Positions 1-11,390 are shown, numbered from the stretch's first letter. The stretch is 64,000 nt of DNA from Allolobophora icterica (GCA_963556255.1 OY744610.1:66740757-66804756); one strand, 5' to 3'. The notes: generated by a model not told the origin, from the letters alone. A program made the numbers and translations.

Positions 1-339
1 TATGGTATACCAAGTTGCTTTTTTTACACTGTTCAGATATTTAACACACTCCACCATAAATGTATTTAATTAACAAAGCATATATAAACATATAATTACA
101 ATTGTTTAAAGTTGTGTTTCAGTGTATTGTATTCACAATTACCTTATATTTCCTGTATTGCAACACAATATTGTAACACTATGCAATATAGTATATTTTC
201 CAATACATAAACCAAATCATACCATATCTAAGAAACAAAATGTTAGAGGGTAGTAACATAAATACTCAATAATCAATATTTTATATATGTAATTTACTAA
301 CATCAAATTTTTATTACATATATAATATAATATAACAAC
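1..339. other. AT-rich sequence, nothing recognised
   Basis: Very AT-rich intergenic sequence without a convincing reading frame, RNA gene or terminal repeat. It abuts a segment at about 340-490 that has a paralogue at about 53510-53680. Confidence 0.5.
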
Positions 340-490
340 TGATAAGAAAATGGTCATACAGGGTCTCCAATAACCAATATGCAAAAGATACAACTAAAGA
401 ATGTTGCATAAGGGTATTATTATAAAAAGTGTATTATAATAATGTAATGCCTAATACAATAAAATAAAATGCACAAAGAAAACAAATTAA
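340..490 (-). repeat. LINE 3'-UTR-like segment, paralogue of 53510-53680
   Basis: The stretch with ATGGTCATACAGGGTCTCC and ATAAAATGCACAAAG is closely matched at 53515-53645, which lies just downstream (minus strand) of a LINE ORF remnant at 53721-54128. Both copies abut the same three-box repeat module (AAATAAAGGTGTCTAAAGG). I infer the 3' end of the same LINE insertion, duplicated with its host repeat. Confidence 0.45.
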
Positions 491-749
491 AAAATAAAGG
501 TGTCTAAAGGATTCGTGATCGTAATATCAAATTTCTGTAGACTACTCTAAAGCTGAGAGCAGGGCAACAGCTTATTCACGAGCGTCGTGTTACAGGGGTT
601 CCCAGAGATGCGAGAAAGACAAGAGAGAGGAGGCAGAAGATCTGCGGAAATAATTATGGAGCTGAAATAATACAATAATCGTTAAACCTTTGAAATAATG
701 ATACTAATCGTTAACTTTGGACACCTACGGGCCTTCGGACCACGGATCC

Positions 750-838
<89 letters not shown>

Positions 839-855
839 TTGATGATGATGATGAT

Positions 856-908
<53 letters not shown>

Positions 909-916
909 TGATGATG
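750..916. repeat. (GAT)n / (GACGAT)n microsatellite
   Basis: About 55 trinucleotide units; the first part is pure GAT and the second part alternates GAC and GAT. Open frames across it (poly-Met, poly-Ser) are artefacts of the repeat. Confidence 0.95.
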
Positions 917-1489
917 AATCGTTAACTTTGATCGTACATCTGATACGCCTCAAAAGTGATTGACTTTAAGTTTGAAGTCGTGATAAATTTTCATTCATTT
1001 TTATTCTTGTCTGTGATTGTTACCAATTACGTTGTGTCAACTGGTTTAACGAATAAACGAATATTTGATTTAAATTGATTTGTTAAACACTGCTACGAAT
1101 CGTATAAATGCTCTGTTTAGACACCTTTAAATTAGCCTTTCCAAGCCATGTATATGTCTCGTTTTCGTTCAAACATTTAAGATCAAATTCTATCTTCATG
1201 TTGACGTTACCCTTGAAAAATTGAAACACTTTTAACGACCTTAAGTAGCATTTCCAATGGATAGAACATGTTTGACGATCCAATTTTTATTTATTATTAT
1301 ATTCGTTTAATTACATAATAAGACTGACATACCGTATCCTTGTACAGACTGGTTAAATAAGAAGATTTAACGACTAAACAGTAGTAGAATTGTCTGGGAT
1401 GCTAGGCATCCCAAGACATTTGCCACCAACGATTTGTCGAAAAATGCTACATATTAAAAAATTAGGCAGGGTTTCGAAGCTCCGCTCGT

Positions 1490-1585
1490 ACTACAGTGGT
1501 GCCAATCTCAATCCAAAATTTGATAAGGGAGAAGGGCAATGCTAATAATCTTTGTTAATATACAGCATCGTTAAACAGCAACTAA
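1490..1585 (-). repeat. Inverted copy of the GCCCTCC/TTGGGACTGGCA module
   Basis: Degenerate minus-strand copy of the module seen at 4195, 15575, 37250, 41067 and elsewhere. Landmarks here are GTGGTGCCAATC, GGCAATGCTAATAATC and CGTTAAACAGCAAC. It is part of the mosaic background. Confidence 0.55.
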
Positions 1586-1689
1586 AGTTGAAGCGTGAAT
1601 TTCGAGCGCTTTGTCCAATATGCAAAGCGAACTGTGAAAATGGTTAAGAAACATTTTTATACGACCACCATTGCGATAAACGTCTTGCA

Positions 1690-2160
<471 letters not shown>

Positions 2161-2859
2161 ATACCATACCATATCATAATGACATAAACTGTTGCTAACC
2201 AATCGTTGACATAAAAAACGGTCCTCGTGTCGTTAAGAGTATATTTCTTGTGCATAACCATACGAACAACTTTGGCGATAGTTGCCTTTTAAATACCCTC
2301 CTCTTTTATCCAGACTTGGGACTAGCACCATTCAATTACTAATATAATGACTTTGTATCGGGTTTAGTACGAGTCATTAACTTAATTTTCCTTAACGTAA
2401 GTTAAGGTCGATGTTAACGGCACTGGCAGCCGCAAGATGTCGGCAAACACTATAATGCTAAGAATTGTAATTATGCTCAGTTTAGACACCTTAAAATCCG
2501 TACTTCAAATCAAATAAATAACTGATTTCGTTCCGTTAATCATTGCTTCCTCGTACCATTGCATTTAGTACGAGTCATTGACTTCATTTTCCTTAACGTA
2601 GGTTAAGGCCAACTTTAACGGCGGCGGCAGTCGCAAGATGTCGCATAAAAGTAATTATATATCAACACGTATTAATGAAAAACTAACATTGCAGAAATTG
2701 TGTACAGTTTGCAGGTGAATGTGTAATTGACTTGCAGTGTGTATTCACATAGCGTAGACAAGTGCGCAGTTTCTGTACGTACGTTGTGGAGCTTTCTAGA
2801 GAATTACCCGTTGGAACATGGTTGTAATTAAACTATTCCTGCCCATCTCTTACCATTGT
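2161..2859. repeat. Mosaic background with inverted module boxes
   Basis: No gene seen. It holds two direct sub-copies of a ~190-bp segment, with the landmarks TTAGTACGAGTCATT and CGCAAGATGTCG at about 2365-2445 and 2560-2645. The latter landmark is an inverted GACATCTTGCGGC box. There is one inverted box 2 (GACACCTTAAAATC, 2485) and a GCCCTCC-type module at 2290-2325. Confidence 0.55.
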
Positions 2860-2863
2860 TTAA

Positions 2864-3879
2864 CCCTCAATGGTTCCTTGGGGTGCAATCTGCACCCCCT
2901 GGCCGTTTCTATGGCTACTCAAGTGTCATTATTAAAATTTCAGCAGTTATCTTCTAGGACATTGTAAGTGTACCATTTTTCCCTATAGTCATGCATAAAA
3001 CGGAAAAAAAAGAGTTGACGTAAATTTTTGCCAGGACAGGTTCATCGGGGGTGCAATTTGCACCCCCAAATTATGACGTTGATATGATGAACAAATTCAG
3101 GTAATTGGTGCTAATTACTGCAATAATTTGTTATGTTATTATATTTTAGAACACTTCCTGATATTTGTTTGACCTTTTTAGAAGTCAGCCATTTTGTTTT
3201 GCTTACATTTCAAGTATTAGAAAATAAATAACACCATGGCTAGGTATTCCACAGCTGAAGCTCTTTGACTGATTATGGAAGAGGATACAGAAGTTGATGA
3301 AGGTGAAGGTGATGCCGATGATAGTGAAGATGGAGATTTGCCTGAAGTTGGTACTGCCTCTGATAACGAAGATCATGTGTCCGAGGAATTCGACGAATCA
3401 GAAGATGTCAGTGCGTCTGACGAAGAGCAGGTAAATGAACCATCTACTACACGGAATACAAGAGGAAGAGGTCGTGTAAGAGCTGGTACTGCCCTGCTCA
3501 GAAGACCGATCATGGATGCAATCCAACTTATAGAACTGGACTCTGGAGAATTCGAAGCAGGAACTGAGGTATACCAGCTAACGTGAAGAGGACACAGGGA
3601 CATTGTCATCTGTGTCCGCGCGAGTTTGACAGGAAGACGCGCAAATTCTGCGATAAGTGCTGTAGGCCTGCTTGTCCGGCACACTCTGTCAATGTATCAA
3701 ATGTGACAAATGTATGTAACTGAACAATTTAGATATGTCATTATGTTTATATAAAATACATGGTATTCGATTACCGGTAGACACAGCGTATCCTTGATTT
3801 ATATTCTCAAACAAATAGGGGGTGCAGTTTGAACCCCAAGGACCTGGAACGCAACTTTCTGACAAGGGCCCATTGAGGG
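2864..3879 (+). mobile_element. piggyBac-like non-autonomous element (1.0 kb)
   Basis: It is flanked by TTAA at 2860-2863 and 3880-3883, the piggyBac target-site duplication. Termini start CCCTCAATGG and end CCATTGAGGG, with a subterminal palindrome GGGGTGCAATCTGCACCCCC near the left end and a related block near the right end. It contains the two ends of a transposase gene joined by an internal deletion (see 3236-3723). The assignment rests on TTAA, the CCC...GGG termini and a recognisable piggyBac C-terminal cysteine-rich motif. Confidence 0.88.
3236..3723 (+). pseudogene. piggyBac transposase remnant (N-terminus fused to C-terminal zinc finger)
   Basis: A likely original start ATG at 3236 begins MARYSTAEAL and hits an in-frame TGA at 3266. 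The same frame reopens at 3275 and runs to TGA at 3584-3586, giving a strongly acidic Glu/Asp/Ser-rich segment followed by RNTRGRGRVRAG, as in piggyBac transposase N-termini. From about 3583 a different frame, ending at TGA 3721-3723, encodes a cysteine-rich end with CHLC, CDKC and CPAH spacing. That matches the piggyBac C-terminal cross-brace zinc-binding domain. The whole DDD catalytic core is missing. This is therefore an internal deletion derivative with one premature stop and one frame change, not a functional gene. Confidence 0.8.
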
Positions 3880-3883
3880 TTAA

Positions 3884-5003
3884 CACTGTCCAACCTGTCG
3901 CTGGTTTTCCGTTTTTTGTTGTGTTATTTTAACCTGTGTAACTCTGGGAAGTTTCTGTGGAGGTATGTAGGTGTTACCTTTTTGCTAATGAGAAGGTTCT
4001 AGAGAAGCATACGAAGAAATCTTTACCTTGGCACTTTTGGACATTTCTAAGCACGAAGATTGCAAGTTGACGTCGACTTCATCTTAAAGAGACAGAAGTA
4101 GCTTTTAATGACTCACAGGCAATTAACTGTTTGAAGGTAACATCTTACTCCACAGTTACTGTTTAACGACACTGTGTCATAACAAAGATGATTGGCATCG
4201 CCCCACTCCTTTCTCTAGGCTTGGGACTGGCACTACAAGAGTACGGGCAGTGACGGAGGGGATCCTGAGTTTAGTCAACAAAGACTATTGACGTCGGCAA
4301 AAATTACTTCGATATAATTAGCCTATGTATCGGGTCACAAAAATGACAGATTTAAACGTGTCTAAACTCATGGGAATATAATTCATATTACATTGTAGTT
4401 TATAACCAAATCTTGCGTCTGCCAAGGCCGTTGAAATCGACCACGCCCTTGAGAATATTAAACTAATTCTAATTAATCTAAAAAGAATGCCGGAAATAAG
4501 ATAGGGCCTATTATTAGCAATTTAATTAAAATAAGTAGTATGTATTGTCTGAAAGTCGTCTAAGTTATTAGCATATAATTAGTACCTTTACATTTTTTAA
4601 CAATATCTCTATCCCTTGTCATTAGCCATTACAACCTAATATGAGGGTTATATATACCCTGAAAGAGGCTGAATTTGAGGTTTTTCTACGAAGAACATGT
4701 AGTAAGTGATTGAATAATCCACAAATTTGTACCGATATCGCTATTGAGCGCAGCTGAAATATATTCTTAAACTATTCTTAAACTATTCTTAAACATATTT
4801 TAATCGTGCCTAATAATAGTTCAAACAGCATTTACCAGCATTTCTAATGAACGGCTATTACAGCATCCTGAATAAAAAGTACTCGCAATTAACGAAATTA
4901 AATTATATAACACCGAGAGCAACCGTATTAAAGGTGTCTATGAAGAACCATATAGTCCCTCACAGTTAATCGAATTCTTGGTGCATCTTACGGCGTTATC
5001 GTT
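3884..5003. repeat. Mosaic background; segment paralogous to 57720-58207
   Basis: No gene seen. 4150-4640 is colinear with 57720-58207: AACGACACTGTGTCATAAC, GATGATTGGCATCGCCC, TTTAAACGTGTCTAAAC, CTGCCAAGGCCGTTGA and ATTATTAGCAATTT all occur in the same order. A box 2 copy lies at 4930-4938 (AAAGGTGTC). Confidence 0.65.
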
Positions 5004-5011
5004 GATAGGAA

Positions 5012-5590
5012 CAGTGCTGGGTAAAATACTCTGTAAATGTATTTCAAATACTAAATACAAATACATTTTTCAAAAGTATTTGAAATACAAATACAAAATA
5101 CATTTTTCAAAATGTATTTCAAATACAAAATACAAATACATTGTTGTATTTTGTATTTGAAATACAAAATACATTTTATTCTGTAGTAGGATACATGCTT
5201 CATTAATAGTCATCATGCTGCAAAAATCTGTCCTTCTGGGAATTAGGCACTCAACGTAGTTTGAAGAATGGATGGGTTACAGCAGCAAGATTATAGTGAT
5301 CAACACTGATAACTACACAAAGTTCACCAAAGATCGGAAGTTAGAAGACCACTGAGTTATTATTACCAAGAAAAAAACATGTTGCGTGAAATTATGAGAG
5401 TAAGTAGGTAATAAATAGTATTTCTAACGAAGTATTTGATATTTAAAATACAAAATACTCTGGAAAGTATTTCAAATACAAATACAAAATACATCATTTT
5501 AAATGTATTTGAAATACAAATACAAAAATACTCAAATGTATTTCAAATACTATTTCAAATACTTTGTATTTCAAATACTCCCCAGCACTG
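5012..5590. mobile_element. hAT-like MITE with CAGTGCTGGG termini
   Basis: It has a 10-bp perfect terminal inverted repeat CAGTGCTGGG...CCCAGCACTG flanked by an 8-bp target duplication GATAGGAA (5004-5011 and 5591-5598), as expected for hAT transposition. The subterminal regions are packed with near-palindromic GTATTTGAAATAC units, about a dozen in total over both ends. There is no transposase, so the element is non-autonomous. Confidence 0.85.
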
Positions 5591-5639
5591 GATAGGAATT
5601 AAACAATTTACAGTTCTCGCGGTCGTTAGATATATCAAC

Positions 5640-5985
5640 GACATCAAAGGCTGTTGATGTCAATTGGACAAATTTTGGTAGCATAAATAAACTTCTTGGC
5701 TGTTCCCCGATTTATTTACGTGAGCTCTGCTGTCCTGTCCTTAATCCGGCTTCGCTCTTCTTATGCGGGTGAGCTCTTGGTTCCTCGTGCTACCACCACA
5801 ACTAGGCGCTTTCTCTGTGGTCGACCCCTCCATCGGGAACAGACTCCCATTGCAAATACCCCTGCTCTTGTATTTTAGAAGTTACTGAGGTCCAGTTTAT
5901 ATTGCCATGGTTGGGCTGGGAGCGCTTCTGAGTAGGTAACTTGATGGAGCGCTATGTGTAATTTTCAAAATGAATGAATGAATAT
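5640..5985 (+). pseudogene. CR1/L2-like LINE 3' fragment
   Basis: Translation at 5740-5850 gives LRSSYAGELLVPRATTTTRR followed by a degraded WN...P segment, the C-terminus of a CR1/L2-type ORF2. The tail has GGGAGCGCTTCTGAGTAGG, GAGCGCTATGTGTAATTTT and (GAAT)n. It is truncated and frameshifted. Confidence 0.6.
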
Positions 5986-6227
5986 CTGTATGTTTGTATC
6001 GGGACACTTCGTATAGCGCATTTTGGTACATCACAAAAGCGTAATACGCTTTACGATGAGAAATGTTCAAAGAATGTCTTCATATTGACCTCAACTGCTT
6101 TAGATGCCACAAGATGTCGTTAGGCTGTAAGAACGCATTCTGCACAATCTGCGTAATCGTTTTGTTGTATATCACAGCTCACATCTTATCGATGATACCA
6201 ACATTTATCCAGTCTTGTTGTCCTCGA

Positions 6228-6410
6228 GACCAAGGTCTTGGTCTCGAGTGCACTCGAGTTCGTTTTTAAAAGTCTTGGTCTTGGTCTTGGTCTTGAGGTT
6301 CAAGGTCTTGGTCTTGGTCTTGGTCTTGAGGTTCAAGGTCTTGGTCTTGGTCTTGGTCTTGAGGTTCAAAGTCTTGGTCTTGGTCTCGCAAGACCAAGAC
6401 CAAGACCGGC
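6228..6410. repeat. Minisatellite of GGTCTTGG / GAGGTTCAA units, array 1
   Basis: Imperfect ~30-bp units of GGTCTTGGTCTTGGTCTTG plus AGGTTCAA. The array is bounded by inverted versions (CTCGAGACCAAGG on the left, GCAAGACCAAGACC on the right), so the whole block can fold back. Long frames across it (VLVLVLRFK) reflect the repeat. Confidence 0.9.
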
Positions 6411-6929
6411 TGTCAATATGAACAGTCATTTAACAGAACTCAAGAATTCTGTATCAATCCTGCTTGCATCATACGACCAATATCTATGGATGGATACAAG
6501 TCATGTTGGTCAGGAAAACCCATTGGCAGCAGCAACAGTTATTCTGTATCAGACGGTATGATAAACCATGGGAAGATTTCAAAAGGACTCACTCTCTGTA
6601 CATTTACATCCAGTGCTTGAAAAGCTAATGTGTGTATGTCAGCGACTTCAGCACCTGTAGAACGTATTTTTTCACATGGCGGAATTTTTATGAGGCCCAC
6701 CAGGCACGTCTTGGTCAGAAAATTCTGAGCGAATTGGTTTTTATAAAATACAAAAGGCATTTGGAATAATAGTTTGCATGAAGGACTTTTGAATAGAAAT
6801 TCGGATTTCTCTGCAGTTTGCATTTAAAGTTAATTTGCTTGAATAAAATAAAAGACTCATGTTTTCAGTAAAATAGCGAATATTCCAACTTGACAATTTT
6901 GAGAAGTCTTGACCTGATTGCGATTTTTT
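6411..6929. other. Unassigned sequence between two minisatellites
   Basis: No conserved box, gene or terminal repeat recognised. A 94-codon minus-strand frame (6539-6823) has no recognisable motif and no neighbouring splice evidence. Confidence 0.4.
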
Positions 6930-7103
6930 GGGTCTTGGTCTTGGTCTTGGTCTTGAGGTTCAAGGTCTTGGTCTTGGTCTTGGTCTCGAGGTTCAAGGTC
7001 TTGGTCTTGGTCTTGGTCTTGAGGTTCAAGGTCTTGGTCTTGGTCTTGGTCTTGAGGTTCAAGGTCTTGGTCTTGGTCTTGGTCTTGAGGTTTAAGGTCT
7101 TGA
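6930..7103. repeat. Minisatellite of GGTCTTGG / GAGGTTCAA units, array 2
   Basis: About five units of the same ~30-bp repeat as 6228-6410, in the same orientation and 520 bp away. Both arrays sit next to a sequence resembling ATGACTTCAACAGCTTTTGATG, suggesting a duplication of the array with its flank. Confidence 0.9.
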
Positions 7104-7730
7104 CAACAAGACTGCATTTATCCAAATGACTTCAACAGCTTTTGATGGCGTCGTATATCTAATAACCACGTTAACTATGAATTGGTTTTATTCCTATCGA
7201 CGTCCAATCCGTATCATGATGCAACAAGATGTCACTAAACTGGAAAATGTAAACTAAGAATACAAGGTCGCTTAAACACCTTTATTATGTTTACTCTTGG
7301 CATTATATATAAGATATTCTCATTTAATTTGTGGATAGAGTTTAGTCAAACACACGCCAGAAATTTTAAATGTAAAAAGATTCTTGATGAACATTCTCAA
7401 TGTACATGAGATTCTTAATCAATTTATTTAAATTAAAAAAATTATTACAAGTTTATAAGACATGTAATTTTAACATGAGGTTCTCATTCTACTTTTGAAT
7501 TTTCAAGAAGCTACATAGGCCTATTACAGCCCAACAATCACGACGATTTTTATAGCGCAGTAGTAGGGCGCCTCACAACCAACTAAACAGAATAGAAAAC
7601 AGACAAGTCTTAAGTTTGGATTTGAGGGACTCTACTAAGTAGGCGGATCGAATAAACACCGAGGAAAACATCGAAAAACCGGTCAAGATCGGACAAGAAT
7701 TGGTCGCCAGCGGCGCTCCGATCAAGCCGA
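7104..7730. repeat. Mosaic background, sparse boxes
   Basis: No gene seen. An inverted box 3 copy (CAACAAGATGTCACTAAAC) lies at about 7223-7241 and an inverted box 2 variant (AAACACCTTTATT) at about 7275. The remainder is unassigned. Confidence 0.45.
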
Positions 7731-7990
7731 AGTATTCCGAATTGTACCGAAGTATTCCGAATTGTACCGAAGTATTCCGAATTGTACCGAAGTATTCCGA
7801 ATTGTACCGAAGTATTCCGAATTTTTAGAAAGCATATTCTGAAAGTTTCCGAATAATTCCGATTGTACCGGAGTATCCCAAATTGTTAGGAAGCATATTT
7901 CGAATGTTTCTGGAGCAATCAGAATTGTACCGGAGTATTCCGAATATTTCTGAAGGATTTTTTCTGAATGTTCTTGGAATATTCCGGATT
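7731..7990. repeat. Tandem repeat, 20-bp unit ACCGAAGTATTCCGAATTGT
   Basis: Five near-perfect 20-bp units at about 7731-7822, followed by increasingly degenerate units (GTATCCC, GTATTCCGAATATTTC) to about 7990. Confidence 0.9.
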
Positions 7991-8403
7991 GTAGCGAACT
8001 GCACCGTAATTTGGCGAACTAGGAATGAAGGAGATTGAGTATTGTTGTTCTCATGTCTAGTGGTTCGGGGTTAAGTGACTCTGAACGAAAGGGTAAGATG
8101 AACGAACACATGGGTTAATTGCCTTCGACAGATGCGATCTCGCCATCACTTGGCTGCGGATGCGGGAAAATCAGCAGCAGCAGCCGTGATGTGATGGCTG
8201 GCTCTTTCCGCACTCTAGAGAACGCATAGGGGCAGATGTACGGACACGGCGCTATATAAATTTGCGTTGCATTACGTGTAAAACTGTAATACTAATTGTA
8301 GCATTGTAAGACCATGATTGTAAATGAAATTGTAATATTGTAATCGAACATTATATAGCGCCCGATTCTAGTCCTTCTTATTCGTAAAACTTCCGCAAGG
8401 TTT

Positions 8404-8957
8404 TTAAATGCATTAAATGGCAGATTTATTTTTACATTAAGCATAATTATATTAAGTACGCCACTATCTAATTACTAATGGCTGAACTGAGCAGTATATT
8501 ATATACATTTTCGCTATGAACAGCAACCTGAAACCCTGTGCCTTACACGAAGCTCACATAAACTTCTACGTAATAAATGTTATTAAAGAAACGAGAAACT
8601 TATAGCGTGTGAAAGACCCCATTTAAAGGTGTCAAAACAGAGCAGTACAATGTCATTAACGTCACATGTTTTCACACGCATTAAATAGCAAATTTATTTA
8701 TTCGTCACGCATTAATTAAGCGCTACTATCTAATGACTAATCGCTGAACTGAGTTTAGTATTAAACTACCGCTATGAGCAGCACCCTGAAATCCTGTGCC
8801 TTACACGAAGCTAATGCCAAACTTCAACATAATAACTGGTATGACAGAAAACGAGAAACTTATAGCTTCTGAAGGACACCATTTAAAGGTGTCAAAACAG
8901 AGCAGTACAATGTCATTAACGTCACATGTTTTCACACGCATTAAATAGCAAATTTAT
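8404..8957. repeat. Tandem duplication of a ~265-bp unit
   Basis: The landmark CATTAAATRGCARATTTATTT starts at about 8410, 8679 and 8938. Between copies lie CCTGTGCCTTACACGAAGC and CGAGAAACTTATAGC. Each full unit carries TTATAGC, 18 nt, then AAAGGTGTC (box 2 at 8625-8633 and 8885-8893). The third copy runs into the SINE at 8958. Confidence 0.85.
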
Positions 8958-9252
8958 TTATACAATACGGATTTATTAAGCGCCACTATATATTGACCAG
9001 CGAGCCCAACCTGAATCAATTCCTGTGTCGAACAGGAAGCCAATGCAAAGACTTGAACACAATGAATGGTATGAAGGTAATGCACTGGGAAAGCGCCATT
9101 ATTCAGTGTCCAATCATTAATCGATGGCGCTGAGCAACTGTGAGTGAAGGACTTGCTCAAGGTCCATACACAGTAACCGTCTCAGAGGAGGAGTATCGAA
9201 CCCGTACGCTCAACGTTACAAGGCGAGAGCTCTAACCAATCTGCCGCCAGTG
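8958..9252 (-). mobile_element. tRNA-derived SINE (minus strand)
   Basis: Read on the minus strand, the head has A-box-like TTGGTTAGAGCTC and B-box-like GGGTTCGATAC. It is followed by a body with ACCTTGAGCAAGTCCTTC and GTTGCTCAGCGCC and a 3' end with TAGTGGCGCTTAATAAATCC. The same body occurs at 11508-11790, 38285-38440 and 46557-46700. The tRNA cloverleaf is not maintained. Confidence 0.8.
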
Positions 9253-9838
9253 TCGTACTAAGTACATAGAGCTATTCAGTAACTAATATCATTACGCCTA
9301 AAAACGCTCTCTCTTTTTATTCCAAATTTTTACGTCGTCATGTGACATCTAAGGATAACGCTCTGATCAATCTGCAATAATTTAACATCTTATGGCGTGA
9401 AACCGTTGACGCCGATAGAGGAAAGTTTCCAACAAATAGCGTGACATTACAATAATAACACCGCGTTTTATGCCTATATTACACTTGTGTAAACCGTTTA
9501 AAAGGTGTCTAAGGATATCGCTCTAACCAATGAATTGCCATATCCAATTTACAATCTTTTGGGTTCATAACATTGCTAAATATCGCAGCAAAGGAAAGCC
9601 GTTATATGTTTCTTTTCATTAGAATATCGGCCTTCGATCATTGGTTTGTTTCAGAAATTTATTTATTTAAGGCTTAACGTTAGACTCTTCGGAAACGGAG
9701 TTCAAAGAGATTGTCGTATAGCAAAGTGACTCAATTCAGTCGGCTACTACGCTTTATTTTAGTAGGTGGATACTACATGAAGGTATATGCTTTTGGAAAC
9801 GGCTATAGTATGCAGACGGGTACTTAAGGTACTATAAG
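9253..9838. repeat. Mosaic background with box 2 and box 3
   Basis: No gene seen. Box 3 occurs at 9380-9400 (TTTAACATCTTATGGCGTG) followed by CCGTTGACGCCG. Box 2 occurs at 9501-9509 (AAAAGGTGTCTAAGG). Confidence 0.55.
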
Positions 9839-10075
9839 TGGGGCGTGGTGGCTCAGTGGTAAGTTCGGCGCCTTGTGACCGGAGGGTTGCAGGTTCGAAT
9901 CCCACTCTAGCCGCTGCGTACGGACCTTGGGCAAGTCCTTCACTCGCAATTGCTCGTGGCGCTTCGGCGTGAAAACTCCGGCACAGTATCAAATGCTGTA
10001 GTCGGGAGCGCCTCTGAGTAGTAGTAGACTTCGAGAGGCGCTATAGAAATATCCGGAATAAAATAAATATAAGCA
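9839..10075 (+). mobile_element. tRNA-derived SINE (plus strand)
   Basis: The head has A-box-like GTGGCTCAGTGGTAAG and B-box GGTTCGAATCCC. The body has ACCTTGGGCAAGTCCTTCAC and the tail GGAGCGCCTCTGAGTAG ... GAGAGGCGCTATAGAAAT, ending in an A-rich AATAAAATAAAT. The tail is shared with CR1/L2-like LINE fragments in this window, consistent with mobilisation by that LINE. Confidence 0.85.
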
Positions 10076-10968
10076 GCAAGCGTTCATTTACGTTTCATTG
10101 AGTATGCCGAGTTAATTATTTTTTGTGGAGTAATGTAATCTAACTGGTTATTGCGCTCTCTTTCGACACCTCTAAAACAGTTATTAACGATGCTATATAA
10201 GTTTGGGACCCGTAATTCGTTATAATCTCACGGCACTCACGCCATGCTTAAAACAGCAGTATTGAAAGTTTAAATAATTGTAGGTTTTGTTTTGTCTGTT
10301 TCATCTAAACAATGGAAGTTCTTTGTTTTTAATTCTTTTTTGTTCTTTGTAAATGTAAAAACAGAATGAGAAGAAATATAACAAGAATAAAAACGCAGGC
10401 AAAAAATATTTAAAATATATATATATATATAAAATACTAGAGAAAGAAAGAAAGGAGAAAGAAAAATGCATGTAGATATGAGATACAGTGTATATACAAA
10501 CAAGTCCATAATGGCCACAAGAAGAGCCTGAACGCCAGCATGATAATAGCAGAGAGCTTGAGTCCACAGAAGAGCTATTATTAGCCACAAGAAAACCTTC
10601 TTGTAGAGAAAATGTTAATTGAAAGGCTCTTTGTACCTTTTAATTGCTTGTACGAACCCAACAACAAATTAACTGAATAAAGAAAACTACTTCTGAAAGA
10701 ATTGAATAATTAATCATCAGCCAAACTAAGCACAACGTGGGTCAACGAATAAGCGAATGCGTTAAGCCTAGAGCCATTAAAATATATAGAGCCAGAAAGA
10801 AACGATCTAAGGGTGTATTAATTGAGCCTAGCAAAATATCTAAATTAATCGTAATCAACGGAAAACAAGAAAGTGACATAAGGACTTTTGCCATCTGGAT
10901 AAGGAACAAAGGAACATTCTCCATATTATAAAAGGGACATTATATAAAATACTATATTCAAAATACTA
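10076..10968. repeat. Paralogous background segment (with 40100-40440)
   Basis: No gene seen. An inverted module lies at 10165-10199: GACACCTCT, 18 nt, GCTATATAAG. The part from about 10500 (GAAGAGCTATTATTAGCCAC, CTTGTAGAGAAAATG, AATAAGCGAATG) is matched at 40120-40260. Two long minus frames here have no recognisable motif. Confidence 0.6.
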
Positions 10969-10990
10969 TCTATATATATAAAGAAGAAAC

Positions 10991-11056
<66 letters not shown>

Positions 11057-11207
11057 ACAAATCTTTGACCGGAATGCATTTGGACAGTTTTAGAGCTTTT
11101 CACTCGAAACCTTCACTCCTGTGTCGGGGTGGGCATGATACACCCAGTGTGAGGCTTCGCAGGGATTGAAACTTATAACCCCGGGCAACGCCGGGTAAAC
11201 CAGCTAG
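10969..11207 (+). mobile_element. Non-autonomous Helitron (239 bp)
   Basis: It starts TC after a host A, ends CTAG before a host T, and carries the hairpin CCCGG-GCAACG-CCGGG about 10 nt before the 3' end. No target duplication is expected or seen. Inside is a (CTGT)n array and a segment with TTTCACTCGAAACCTTCACT that is shared with the Helitron at 19025-19785. The paralogous background at about 40430 lacks the insertion. Confidence 0.88.
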
Positions 11208-11390
11208 TATAAAATATATTATAAACTGCTATGTATATAGTTTCAAATTGTCGTCAACGGCCTTTGATGTCATAATTATATCAGGACGTTTAACTATTGG
11301 ATCCATTCTCCCGATTGGCTTATTAATTAAAGCGCTGTCCTTCTACAACTTTAATTGAATAAGGGTTGAATAGCCGTACATGCACACGCG

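Larger units (their letters stand above)
481..1600. repeat. Paralogous background segment (family a, copy 1)
   Basis: Non-coding block matched in order by 43650-44760, by 54180-54757 continuing at 55595-55690, and by 56770-57620. Shared landmarks are the AAAGGTGTCTAAAG box, CTACTCTAAAGC, TTATTCACGAGCG, an inverted GACACCTTTAAAT box and ACGATTTGTCGAAAAAT. The four copies are diverged by many substitutions and indels. This copy has gained a long GAT array (750-916). Confidence 0.7.

Noticed and set aside
3275..3586. Small acidic host protein
   Set aside because: It lies inside a TTAA-flanked element with piggyBac termini and is followed by the piggyBac C-terminal zinc finger, so it is a transposase relic.
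7731..7822. CRISPR-like array
   Set aside because: Direct 20-bp units without unique spacers in an animal genome; an ordinary tandem repeat.
9845..9915. Functional tRNA gene
   Set aside because: A and B boxes are good, but the acceptor arms do not pair and the sequence continues into a SINE body and tail.
10270..10590. Two overlapping minus frames of about 100 codons with hydrophobic stretches
   Set aside because: They lie in AT-rich paralogous background; the counterpart near 40.1 kb does not keep the frame.
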